Assembly: GCF_018691265.1 (NCBI RefSeq)
Contig: NW_024881278.1
Span: 9,548,001-9,612,000 of the forward strand
Length of the DNA stretch: 64,000 bases
DNA from: Tyto alba
Lineage: Eukaryota > Chordata > Aves > Strigiformes > Tytonidae
Reading direction: 5' to 3'
Both the position numbers and the translations under genes were made by a program. Shown here piece by piece: positions 48,501 to 60,620 of this stretch; the stretch's first letter is position 1; every line of letters starts with the position of its first letter. Below the pieces are notes generated by a model. It saw nothing but the letters and a program-made list of their open reading frames with translations, was not told the DNA's origin and did not search any database.

Positions 48501-51500
48501 AGGATTTAATTTTCTTTCTGCTGTAGGACTCTACATGTTTTCCATTTCTAAGTGAACCTGGCCATAAGGAATCCTGAGACAGACTTGTCATACTCCCTCT
48601 CTTGCTGAGAAGAGCTCTTTCTAGAGGACACTTAAGTACCAATCACTCCAAATAGAGAATTACTACATAGCGGAATCATTCAGGTTCTCCCTAGAGAAAG
48701 GAAAGCCTTGGGTCAAGTTCATCAGTATACCCTCTGAACAGCTGAGTGTATGGGAACAGGCCACAGGTCTCCTGTTCTCCACGGTAAGGACTGCAATCAC
48801 TAGGCATCAGCCAGGCTTCCTCTCCTTGGTGAGCACAGCAAGGACTGGCTTCTGGATGGGGGACAATGCTAACTGAAGTGTGGGAGAAGTGGGATAGTTT
48901 AATCTTTATTGCTTACGTTTTAGTCTGTGCATAAAAAAAGTGAGAAAACAGGAAAAAAAATCCAATTTAGATAAAAAAGGAATTGCAGGAAGGCACTGTA
49001 GGCAGGTAGATGCAACAGCATTCTGATGTTTTCTACCCTGCAACAGGATCATCTACCCTCATTTGAAATAATGATCTTTATTCTGTGTTTCAGATGGAAT
49101 AAGCCAACTAGTAAGCAGTGTGCAATCAATTGAGAATAGATACAGCTTGTGTCTGCAGATGTGTTGTGTACAGGCAAATATGTGGGCATCAGTATTTCAT
49201 TAAATCAAGAACAGTGTTTGTATGGACACATTGGTTACAGACATTATTTAGTTCAGAGGGGTTTTTTGGGGGGGAGTCATCCTTCTCTTAATATTTGCTG
49301 CTGTGAGCACATATGAGCACAGGCAGTCCCTTAGGAGAGGGAAGGTTTAATGGAGCATTCCTACAACTATTTCAGTATGCTACAAAAGTGAAGCAAATCT
49401 TAGGGCAATGGAAAAGCAAGCTGCAAGGCTGCAATGTCCCGTACCCTACTGGGGATGTGAGCCAAGTCCTCTCAGACAAAGAAGGAACATGAGGTTCTTG
49501 CATGTCAAATAAATGGGGGTGACTTGAGTAAAAGATTCATGGCTGTGGATCCCACACAGAGATGATTGTTTCCCTCTGGTCCAGAGTTAATTCCTTAACT
49601 CTGATCCTCATGCCTCTTCTGTGTCTGTCTTGGTGAACAGCCAATATAACTCATTTGCCACATTTTGTATAGACAACTAATGTCCCATGTCCATTTGAAA
49701 CAGGATTTGGCATATAAAGTGGGAGTTTCGGATTCCAGTAGATTTTTGTGGTACATAAAATTTAGGAGTTACAATTCCCTGCTGGAATCTGAGCCTCTGG
49801 AAGGGAAAAAACACTTCTAAACCCTATAAATACAAAGCTTCAAATGTACAGTGAAATCCTACAGTCCTCTTGGGATTTAATTTTCTTTTAAAGAATAAGT
49901 TGGTGCTTGCAACTATTGTGGCTGGCCCATAGAGCAATGATGTTCTTGACAAGCACAAAGCAAGCTGAAACCTCATCTCTTTACAGCATGTCTCACCAGT
50001 CCTTTGCCTTAGGACAAGGAGGTGGTAGTGAACGTGAGTCGGAGAGTTGCAGGATGTCCTGTGCACAGGGCCCTGATCTTACATCCATCCACCTGCTCTT
50101 ATAGCCTGCTAGTACTATGGGAGACCATGGGGTGACTTTTTGGCAGAAAGGAAGCTAGTCTTGCTATATACCTTTTTCTCCACAAATTTAGAGATGCTGA
50201 TAAAAGCAGTAAAGATGCTCTGTCATGATAATGTTGGTCATTTGCTGCAAACAAACCTGCCCAACCAGACTATGCAGTTTCTTGCTGAGGTAGCTGAAAA
50301 ATACAGGTGACCTCAGTGGTAGGTCCCTGGTATGTCTGACAGGGAAGGCAACAGGAATTTGGATGAAACATTTAAAGCCATTTATCTCTCAGCCCCAAAA
50401 CCTGAGGGTCTGAGGTCAGCTAAGCGAGCCAAGTGATGAGGCAGTTTAGCACCGAGTCCCTGTGCTCTGATTTAATGCTGAGTCTATCAGTACAAAGCTT
50501 GGCACCCACTTCTTTTTCAGAGGGCACAGAGGTATTACTCAGAAAACACCTATGGAGTGGTGGAGAGTAGGTTCAGCAGGCATGAGGAGTATGAGCAGAT
50601 GAGCTGATCTTATTGCTTTCTCTTTTCTCTGAGGGTTCTGCTGCCATGTGCTGAATCAATTATTCAGGTTTCATGAATTAGTGATTGATTAATTAAAAGC
50701 TTTATTGAGAGTCCAGGAGCTCACTAAAAACCACAGTTCTTTCTCTGCTGAAATACTACTCAAATACCAGTATAAGGATGAGGGTTATTTTCTTAGCCAC
50801 TTCTGTTAAAAGCTTTTTTCCCTGCCCCCAGAAATTTGGGAGGGAGTTGGAATGAAGAATAAACTCTGTTCTGCATGCATCTTCATATGACAGGCATGGA
50901 ACAAAATTATTCTGGCCTATTAGCAAATGAAGCTCTGTCCTATACATTATAGAGGGTCATGCTTGCTTGTGTATTGAGAGAGGAAAAAATAATCATCCAC
51001 TGAATTTTGTTACTACAGTCTTTGCGGACCATTCCTGATGTGGCATATTTAATAGACCATCTGAAAAAAAATTCTTTGTTACAGGTTTCCTAGTTCTAAA
51101 ATGTGACCTTAACATTTTCACAGCTATAGCAGACGATGTTTTAGCTTGCTAGGAAGTATGCAACACTTCTAGGAGTCCAAATAATGCTTAAGCCAACTGT
51201 CTTAATAGGGATGCAGACAACACATAATTACCAGCCTGAAAATTGTTCTGACACAATGAATTGTTCCAAGCTGTGGGTTTTGCACTAGATCTCCCAGTAC
51301 ATTCAGGTTTGTGTTAGTCTGTATGTGATTTAGGTGCAGTTGTAACTTGCTGTGTGAGATCACACTGCCAGGGTTTGATGGAAACGCAGAAGCTGTTTTG
51401 TGTGTCCCCTCTGGGGTGCCTCTGGTGTTCAGTCCCCACAATCAGAGCAACCTGGGTGCTTCTTGCTCAGTCTGAGGGAGTCTGTCTCATTGCTACTGGC

Positions 51501-54500
51501 CTGGCTGGGGCTATGGAGGGTGCAATGTGGCCCTAGCTTAGGTGGGACCACGGAGGACGTATTTTTGGGGCCATTACCTCCTTCTCAGTCACAGGCTGGC
51601 TGTCCATGAAGCCTGCTCCACGGAGGAGGCAGGGGACTGTCAGGGCTTAGTCTGTGCTTGGGTTTTTACTTGCTTTTTTTAGTTCCCTCAGTCCCATGAC
51701 CCAGGGGCATTTTGCTGCCGTTGTGGAACTATCTATTCTTTGGGGTTTCGTTATCTTGTATTTTGTTAGGTTAGCCATGCTTGCTTCAGAAACTGCTTTG
51801 TAGCTAACCTGCTCAGAGCAGCCTCAGCACAGGACAGACATCCTGTTGTTTATCTGTCTTTCAGATGTAACAGTTTCTGAAACTGGCTGCATAGTTTGTT
51901 TTATTCTCTGACTTTAGCACTCACAAGATAATTTTAATCAGAATCTTCCGAAATCCCAAATAATAGGGAGAGAAAGCTGCATCAAGAACGTGTTTGTTTC
52001 CCGCAGCCCAGTGCTTGCTGTCTTGGTCTGAATTTTAAATACATATAAATCAGCAATGCTGGTGGTGCACTACACTGACCGTTTGTCTGAAGTGCAGAGC
52101 AGAGTTGCCTCTGAGGAAAATAACTTTATGGGAGGGATGCCAGGAGCAGCCATGAATAAATTCCTGAATGTGTTTCTGGACTAGGATATTTACTGTATAA
52201 TGACTCTATTCTTATAGTGAAAAAGAATATGCAATAAATAACTCTGCCAGTAAATACAAGTACTTCAAAACCAACTATTCTACTGATTCTCAAAAGCAAG
52301 AATTATGTTTTCTTGTTCGTACTAGCTTATTTTTTAGAACTGTATACATTTACAGTGGTTTCTTGCTACATATGGCTGGTCACACGTTTCTCATCTTGTC
52401 AACTCTTTTCTTCCTGCCCTCTCAGACCTAGAATTTCAGAACCCTTGTGCTCGGCAGCTTCTTGAATTTGTTATGCTGCTTTTGTGCCTGGGATTGCATT
52501 TTTAATATCTTTGCAGATGGTGTTCAAACACTTATGAATTTTACACCCACGGTTCCCTTGTGCCAGTTGGGCATTTCTTCTGAGGATCATTTTTCTTTTC
52601 TAATTACACCATACTGCAGGTATTTTTCCTCTCTTCCAGCAATAGCATATTTTGCAGTTTTGGATATGTTACTACTATCCTACAGTTTAGGAGGTAGAAA
52701 GCACTAACCTTAAATTGTTGCCCCTGTCCTCTCTTCCCCCTTGGTTTCCACTAATGTAAACCTCTGCTTCATTAATGTTTTGCAGCCTGTGATGTATCTC
52801 CAAGTGGTTCACAGTTACAGTAGAGGGGAATAGATTGGAGGTACTGTAACTGTGTTTTGTGGGCAAAGTCTGTGTTGTATAGGTTGCCCACTGGATAAAT
52901 AAGGCCCAGCAGCTAAATATCAGTGCACATTTAAATATGGGCTTGGGGTGGGGTGGGGCAGCACAAGAATGCTTTTTGTTGGAATATAAAGAATATAGAA
53001 ATGAAGATATAGTTTTTCTAAAGGTTAGTGGGAACCAGATAATGTCACTGTCATATTAAAGAGCTTTCATATGAAGAAAAATGTATTTTCCTCTGCTTTG
53101 GCACACTGCTTTTGAGTCTCATGTTTCAGTCACCAAATGCCCCTATAGGAAGCCTTTTCCTGTACTCGTTTGAAAGCCTGAAGCAGTAATTTGGCAGATG
53201 GATAGAATAATCCCAGTGCTGCACTGTGCTCTGATTTAGAAACAGGTAAGCAGAAGCTGCAGAGCGATAACCTGGGTTTTTCCATTGCCTAGCCCTTCCC
53301 TAGTTACTCCTAACTGTCAGTGCCTTTAACGCTTGCCTCACCGTACTTGAGTGTAGATGAATACTGAGACTGCTAAGCAGTGGAGCACACTTGAAAAAAC
53401 CCCGGTGTTTTCAGCCTACAACAGCCAAATCCTACAAGGACCTGGGAGAGCATCTTGATTCTCAAGAAGTAGGTCTGATCACTAGAGAAGTCCCAGTTAA
53501 CAACACTTAGATATCATCCAGGTGTTTTGAAAGTCAGTTATTTTTCCAAATAACAGCGGAAGGATGGGGAGGAATCAGCAGGTGAAATAAAATGTACAGG
53601 GCCTGCAGTTGGGATGGTGCTGTCTTGAAGCAAGGCTGGAAGAGAGGCCTGATGAGGGAGCTTGCTGGTTGTGCTGAGGAAGGGTGTCTGAAGCAACTTC
53701 ACACAGATGGCATGAGCTAGCTCCAAATGTCCTGCAATCACATTGTTCAGCTGGCCCAAGTCACTAGCTACAAAATCTCCCATCTCAGCACTGAGGGCTG
53801 TCTTGGAGATGATGATGACTGCAGTCCAGAGCCAGCTGGTGCCTGTGTCTCTAGGTAAAGCTTATACCTGCCTCTTCCTCTGGTTCTTTGAGCTATGACC
53901 ACAGAATCCAGGTGCCAGGCTGGGCAGTAGACGTTCCTGCAGCAGAACTGTAGCCATAGGGGCATCTGCAGTACCTGTCTGGGAGCTCTGTTCTGTGGGT
54001 GAAGAAAATGCCCTTTGTTTTTACATTAGCACCCCAGTTGTGTCTTCAGATGAACATTATCACATGTCTTTCGTAGATTTGGTGGCAAGTTGATTGTAAA
54101 ACGTGTTTTACAGCAAACAATGAAAATATTGGAATTTAAATGCACGTGTTGCTTTTCCTCTGTTGAAGTGTTTGCATTTTTTGCTATTACATCTTTTCTC
54201 CTGTGTCTTCATTTAAGCCATTCCTAAATAAGATTATGCATGTTAGAAGTAGGAGGTTAAAGCTGTGTTATGTTTACTTGGTTTTATTTGTTCTGGATTT
54301 AGAAAAAGAACCCCCCTTTTGATAAAGGCAGTATATCCAGGGCTTTCTGTTTCATATTATGAAGTACGCTGCTAAGCACAGTTTGTTCTATTAAAAACTT
54401 AAATTAAAATTCCAAGTTGAGATCACTCAGAGGGGACCTTGGGAAACATTACTGGGTTGTTTTGCTAACTATAGGACTTCTTTGAACAACAGATCTGGGA

Positions 54501-57179
54501 GAATCAAAAGCTTTAAAAGCATCTAGGTGGAGTTATTCAGTGTTATGGTCATTTATCGTTTGTTACTTGCATGCTTGTGCTTCTGTCTGGTTCTGGAACA
54601 GCTATACCATTTTAGGGACTGGGGGAGATAAACAGCAATGATGGCTTCAGGGGGAAGATGTGTGTGTTTATTATGTGAAGTTTTTCTCTGAAATGCTCTT
54701 CTAGGACCTTGGCTGTTATGAATGAAGCAGGAGAAATAGGCATTTATTTTCTTGTAGGTTTTTGGTGGTAATTTAATAATATATAATAATATTATTTTCA
54801 AGTATGAGGCTAATACGTGCCAGCTCTCACCTATGCATCTCTTCATCATTAATGGATCTATTTTTCAAGAAGCAAAACAGATTGCAGTGATACCGCTGTA
54901 GTATTCTGATATTGTGTGTTATTGAAATATTTCAGTATTATCTTACAAGGGCCCTGCCCAACTGAGGTGCAAAGTTGACCAACCTTTGCTTTAGCAGGAG
55001 CTATGGAAAGTCCTTTTTTTTTAAAGAATCAGCAAACATCATGCAGTATTTTCCTTCTCTGCATAGCAGGGATAGACTGAAAATACAAAATGGGGTAAAA
55101 GGATCTTTGTATTTTTGCTGTGTGTGAATCTCTTTGAGGGTGTTTAAAACCCTTGCTGCCTTGATCTGGTAGCTGAGATCTGTTACACAGAGAAATCTTA
55201 ATACCTCAACTTGTCTCTTGATTCTGCATGTGAGTTGGTTTATCTCCTATATTCAGGTGGCACACTGATCAAATATGTGGTTTGAAGAAACACAAATTTT
55301 GATAGATAAAGAAGATTCTGCATAACAGATGGAGCATTTGTGGGTATCTGACTTCTGAGGTTTCACACTTTGAAGGATCTGGGAGAATGTCACTAGGGTG
55401 CCATCAATTTTATTCCTTTACCTAGAAGGTGATGTAAGCTGGCGCAGTGGACTAGTGTACTCATTAAGGTCTGATCATGTAAGGTAATGAGCACTGTATC
55501 CTTACCCTGCATGAGCAAGTGCTTGGCTCTTGGCTCGTGGTCAGTACCTGTGAAGTCAGTAAGAATGAACATGCTGTACCCAAACCTAGTCCGGATGACC
55601 CAATACAGGCTGTGACATCTTGTCAGCTGTAGCATTGAGCATATGAGGCTGGCAGGCCAACTTTAGTACGGCCAGCCATTGCTAGGAATAGATAAAAAAA
55701 TCGAGCAAGTGCATGTCTGGAAGCCTGATCCTCTGGACCTTGTAGTTCTTTGATGATGAGATCTTGACTCTAGATCATCTTGAATCATGTAATTCATGCT
55801 GTTTCTAAACATGTACAGTAGTGTAGGACTGAGCTGTCACTGCTGTCTGAGGGATCATCTTGCAGAGAATATATACAGAAAAACGTGGTATTATGGATGT
55901 CATGTTTATCAAATAACACTGACGAAAAACAATCCAGTTCAATTTATAGTGGAAAACTTGTTTCCTATGTGATAGATTCCTTTCCTGCCTCAGGAGGAAG
56001 TTGGAGTCCTGTTATTTATCTCTGCATTATTTCTACCTGCTTTTAACTGTGCTGCTCACTTTAACAATACTGTAAAATGCTTGCTATTAATATTTTCATT
56101 TTATAAGAGTCCTGTGGGTTACATCACATCAGATGACTTCTGTGAAAATCAGCAGAATTTTAATTGGCTTGGTTTGTTCAAGTCAGTGTTGGATGTTCTG
56201 CCTTCACTTGTACTTACCTTTGAATTTCAGTTCTGTCTTCCTGCTGCTATTGTGTTGTTGTCTTTGTTAGGGCATACGGCAATAAATTCAGATGACCACA
56301 TTTATGACCAGCCTTGCGTCTGATATAATTGAATTATGCTATATTTAAAATAAGGCATCAACACATTTTGGAAGTTTACTCAACCATCAACTTCAGCTAT
56401 TGACTTACTGTGTCATCAAAACTTGTTTCATGATTCTTTGCCATATTTAAAAAATTGGTCTCCATTTTGTTTCCCTGGATTCAAATTTCATGTGATTGCT
56501 ACTGGTTGCATTGAAATATAATCTGATCTGGGGTTCTTTTATACAAGGCAATTTACAAACAAGTCCTAAGATGCTATGGTTTCTGCCCCAGAGATTCCTG
56601 ATCCAGTAAATATTTAAGCCTCATGTATGCCAGTACACTGACTGTCATAGCTATCGAACAGTGGACTGATGCAGAGAAGTCCCATACAGAGAAGATCCGT
56701 ACAGGAAGATGGTGTCAACCTGGGACTGCTGTGTAATAACTATTCTGGCCAGTTTTTCCCCTCAGAGAAATACTTGTACACACAAGACCTTAATGAATGA
56801 TACTATCTGCACAAATAAAAAAAAAATAAAATGTGTGAATGTCTGCTTGCAGGTTTGGGATTATGCAATGTAACCTCTGACAGTGCTGCTTAAATATAAT
56901 ATTTGTTTTGGGGCTCTTGTGGATTTTTGTAAATGCTTGCGGATAAAGCCTCAAAAGTAAAATATCTAAAATAGAAAGCATTTTAGTTTGAGTGATACTG
57001 CAAGGGATAACTTTCCTCATGTAACTGGGGATGCATTTATTCTGCTGGTGCTGTCTATATATCTATTTCGCTCAAAATATGCTTGATATATTAATGTTTT
57101 TTATACTTGCACCTTCTGATAGGTTGTGTTTCCTTGCTCTAGTTCTCAATTCTGCGTTTTTGCAGATTCTCAGTTACCC
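45552..57179. other. Long gene-free stretch
   Basis: No supported gene in 11.6 kb. It has a G-quadruplex motif at 52939-52958 and a tRNA-promoter-like A box at 55440-55450. Open frames here (for example 48208-48393, 52447-52707 and 54553-54849) show no family likeness and lack linked splice or start signals. Confidence 0.5.
52939..52958 (+). other. G-quadruplex motif
   Basis: Four G-runs (3, 4, 4 and 4) with loops CTT, T and T, in otherwise AT-rich DNA. Confidence 0.5.
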
Positions 57180-57740
57180 ATGAAAAGAGGTAGGTATCTT
57201 AAGAGGGTAGAACCACCTCTGACCTCTACAGATTTGCCACTGTTGGAACTGGATAGATTCTTCACACCTTCATGGTGGTGCAGATGCTAAAGTGCCTTTC
57301 TAGTGCAGCCTTCACTCTGTGCTAGCTTGAGGTAAGAAATCTTAAAGGTTGACAGATAGATATGTTGGTTGTAGACATCCATGTAGCAATGTACCTTCCT
57401 CTTTTTGTTCTTAAAAGCCAGAAGACCCAATCCCAAGTCAGGGTAAAGGTTCTTGATGGTTTCATCATTCAACCACAGAAGGTTTTTCTAACTTTTCTGC
57501 ACCCAATTTATCTGTGGAACATAAAACTGAACAGGATCTCAACAACTTTCTTTTTCATCACTGAAGATGTTAGTTCTCCTTTTCAGTCAGAGCTCCTTCC
57601 TCTTCAGAACTTGGCAGTTCTGAAAGATGTTTCTTAAAGATGCTTCTCCTGATAGAGAACTCATCAATAGATCCTGATTTACATCAATTTCTAATGCTTC
57701 CTTTTGGAAGGAAGCTTAGGGACTTCTGAGCCAGAGGGTA
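57180..57740 (-). pseudogene. Possible decayed coding stretch, minus strand
   Basis: One minus-strand frame reads through most of this interval with only a handful of stops, some of which could come from single changes of CGA or CAG. The longest uninterrupted part (57287-57472) contains IKNLYPDLGLGLLAFKNKKR, and an upstream part reads NQDLLMSSLSGEASLRNIFQ. The composition is natural and rich in Lys, Leu, Asn and Ser. I do not recognise the protein, and a plus-strand frame (57362-57637) is open over part of it, so chance is a real alternative. No poly(A) tail is seen at its end. Confidence 0.18.
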
Positions 57741-59139
57741 TATGTTATACTACATGTTTGTCCTAAACAGCTGTGAGTTAGTTGCACAATGGCCTGTCCC
57801 ATCATGACCTTAGTGTCTTCATTCTTGTTAGGAGTGGGAAATAATTTATATTGATGCTGAGAAGTGGGACTTCTGTGTGTATCCCCTGTTACCTCCTGCT
57901 GACAGTTATTCAGTTACTTAACATTTTATGCTGATATTTTAGCAACTGTAGTGCAGAAACTTAAGTGAAGTCTATGTTAAGAGGGATTTGGAAGTAATTG
58001 AAAGGCAGGTGATGCAGAAGAATGGGACAGGAATGATAAGGTGGCGATGACAGTAGGGAAACTTCTCCTGGTTGGGAACATAATATCTCTTGGTCTTGCT
58101 GACTGGTGCTCAGATACTGAGCCAACATCTGAAGTGAGTAAAAGGGATAAAGTTTTCCGTTGTTACTGCAAAGATTTTGCTCTAGGCTTCTGTTCAAACC
58201 ACATGTGTCTGGCTGCTAAGTTTCCTCTGCAATTTGAAAGTGATCTGTGACCCTAAGCTTCAAGCCAGACTTGTTGGCCATTATAAGAGACATTTTTGGC
58301 CTCTGAGTGGGCTTCTGTGAGTACCACACGTCATCTGTTAGCAGTGATTTGAATTCCCAATAACTTTCTAGAATTTATTGCATGCTTATTCTAGAGGGAT
58401 GACTTCTTTGTGCCTGGCCAATTTATAGCTCATGCTGCAGATTTAGCATTATTTACTTTAAAACTAGGCACTTCCCTTACCATAAATATCTTTAGAAAAT
58501 AATCATAGGGAAATATTTGGGGGACATAAATATAATACTATGTCATCATTATTTTGTGGCATTTTCCTGCCAGTTTTATTTCTGTAATATAGTTTGTTCC
58601 TTTTGTAAGACTTTGAGCATAAATAGAGTGGAATCAATAAATCTAATTCAGTATAGTTCTTCCATAATTCAAATAATGCAAATTTAATCAATGCTAACTT
58701 ACATTTATAACCATGTATGTCTATATGCTTCTGTTTAGAATGAATAAACTAAAAAAACCTAACCACTGCATCCCTTTCAAGCTTTTAATTTTCTGAAAAC
58801 AAAGGAAGATTCTACATTTTCCGCTTCTTACTTTCAGCATAAAGTTGGGTGTTTCTGAATGAATATGTGCATTTTACAAATAAGCGAGCTGAAAAAAAAA
58901 AACAACGTAAAAACCTGGCTATTTAAAGCTAATAATGCAGAAATGCTCCTTCCCTGTAACTTAATGTTTTGCAAATAATAGTTTCACCCTTATGTTATAT
59001 TATGGTTTCTCACTGATATCTTAAATTAGTGGTACAGAATTGTCTCTTAGAACAAAAATGAAATTAGAACTGTAATAGTGTGGATTTAATGGCACAGACT
59101 AGTAACTCTAGTGTATCCAAGAGTGGACATTACTTTGAG
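57741..59139. other. Gene-free AT-rich stretch
   Basis: No gene or repeat recognised. A11 at 58892-58902. Short open frames only. Confidence 0.5.
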
Positions 59140-59220
59140 AAAACATGGCCTTGTAGCCATTGCAGACCTGGATTCTAGTCCTTGGGCTAGCATGGACATT
59201 GTTTGACTCTTTCTGTGTAT
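59140..59220 (+). mobile_element. MIR-type SINE fragment (decayed)
   Basis: The run gtagccattgcagac followed by cctggattctagtccttggg (59167-59186), and then ctctttctgtg, follows the MIR order of ggagccagactg, cctgggttcgaatcctggct and cctctctgtg. The middle part covers the tRNA-derived B-box area. Short and diverged. Confidence 0.35.
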
Positions 59221-59224
59221 TATT

Positions 59225-60338
59225 TGGGCCCAGCCTTTTCAAAACAAGGGTTGAAATTAGTAATGTGAAACAAACCCACAATGACAGACCATAGAGGGAA
59301 TTGTTCCTGGTTGCAACACCTTGTATAAGCTTGATTCCTGGAGAAAAGCCTGTGAAATAAACTGCATGGACATCCTTTTGTGACTAGCTGTTTACAAAAT
59401 GTGACAATAGCTATGTCTGCATGATGGCTTCGACTCTTCCTGAACTTGCAGAGCCTTGTGACTTGCAGCCACACAGGGCAACCCCTTGGTCTCTGCAAAT
59501 TTCGTCCCACTGCTTCTCCTCTGCCTGCTTGTGAACATGAGGCTGGCACCTGAGAGTGTAGAGCTGTGCTCTACAGAGCACCCTGTTGGGTGTAAAATGT
59601 AGCCAGGATGGAACTCCTGATCACTGAGGCAGGGTGCTGGTGCTGCTCTGTTCCCTGTAGGCAAGCACTGCTCTCCGCAGCTGGCCAGGAGCCCAAGGTG
59701 AGCATAGCCAGTGAAAAGAGTGTAATAGAATCTGCATTTCAGAAAATAAATCAGTAGAACAGTTTTGCAATCGGATATATTTTCTTTCATTATTATTTTC
59801 CTGTAGAGTCTCTTTAATCCTAAAATTACTTGTATATACTTACATACCTTACCTTCTTTTAAAAGATAAGTCATTATCAGCAGCTCATTGTGGAGGTACA
59901 GTGTGGTAAGGAGGGTGCATAATCAATACTAGAGCATCAAATATCTGCCACCCCATCGAACTTAAGCAATATAAAGTATAAGGCTTAAAAACAAATTCAC
60001 AGTGCTTGATTGAGAGTTCAAGCGGAATTACTTAAAGGCATGTCCTAGTAGATGCAGTCAGTGACTGCTATTTGTACTGGGGAGGGAAAGATAAACTTCA
60101 GTGAGTAGTCAGCATTTCAGCAAACCTCCTCACCTGTGAAATGTCATTGCTAAATATGCTTGCTAGTGCTCCCTTTGTAATCTTGCAAATATCAGACTGC
60201 TAAATTAAAAGAGAACTTTTTTGATGGAAAGAGAGACATTCTAGAGATGGGCTTTCATGCTTTAACTTTATAACTTCCTGTTCTACTCCTGGGAAAGGAC
60301 ACTGATACCAGGTATATGTTAAGACCTTTTTTTACTGC
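59225..60338. other. Gene-free stretch
   Basis: A minus-strand ATG frame of 160 codons (59392-59874) is the longest uninterrupted ATG frame outside GC-rich DNA, but it has no domain likeness, mixes AT-rich and GC-rich segments, and is partly overlapped by another minus-strand frame (59220-59549). Not called as a gene. Confidence 0.4.
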
Positions 60339-60620
60339 TTTTTTTTTTTTTTTTTTCCCCCCTCTCTGTTTTATTACTTCCGTATTCAAGAACTTTCCTC
60401 TCTGCTTTGCTTAAATTAGGTTCTTGTGGGTTTTGTTTTTTGTGTTTCTCTATTTGAAGTAAACTCAAAGGGATCTGACAGCTCTGGGTGATCTTGCTGT
60501 TGAAGGCATACATTTTCCAAATGGAGGTGCATGATAATAAGTCATTGAAGTGCCCGCAATGTGGGACAAGTTTGGGGGGGATCGGGAGTGACAATGCCTT
60601 TCTCATGGTGCAACACTGAC
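60339..60620 (-). pseudogene. Candidate retrocopy with poly(A) tail, minus strand
   Basis: On the minus strand an AATAAA (TTTATT at 60370-60375) is followed about 13 bases later by A18 (T18 at 60339-60356), the layout expected when a polyadenylated transcript is copied into the genome. Upstream of it the minus strand is open from an ATG at 60604-60606 for 95 codons running into the tail. The product is basic and ends in lysines encoded by the tail itself. No parent gene is recognised, and a clear target-site duplication was not found, so this may be an old noncoding insertion or a coincidence. Confidence 0.25.

Noticed and set aside
52690..52740. accttaaattgttgcccctgtcctctc as antisense CR1
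   Set aside because: Only about 25 bases resemble CR1 and the following sequence does not continue the element.
59392..59874. A 160-codon minus-strand ATG frame
   Set aside because: No domain likeness, mixed composition across AT- and GC-rich segments, and partly overlapped by another minus-strand frame.
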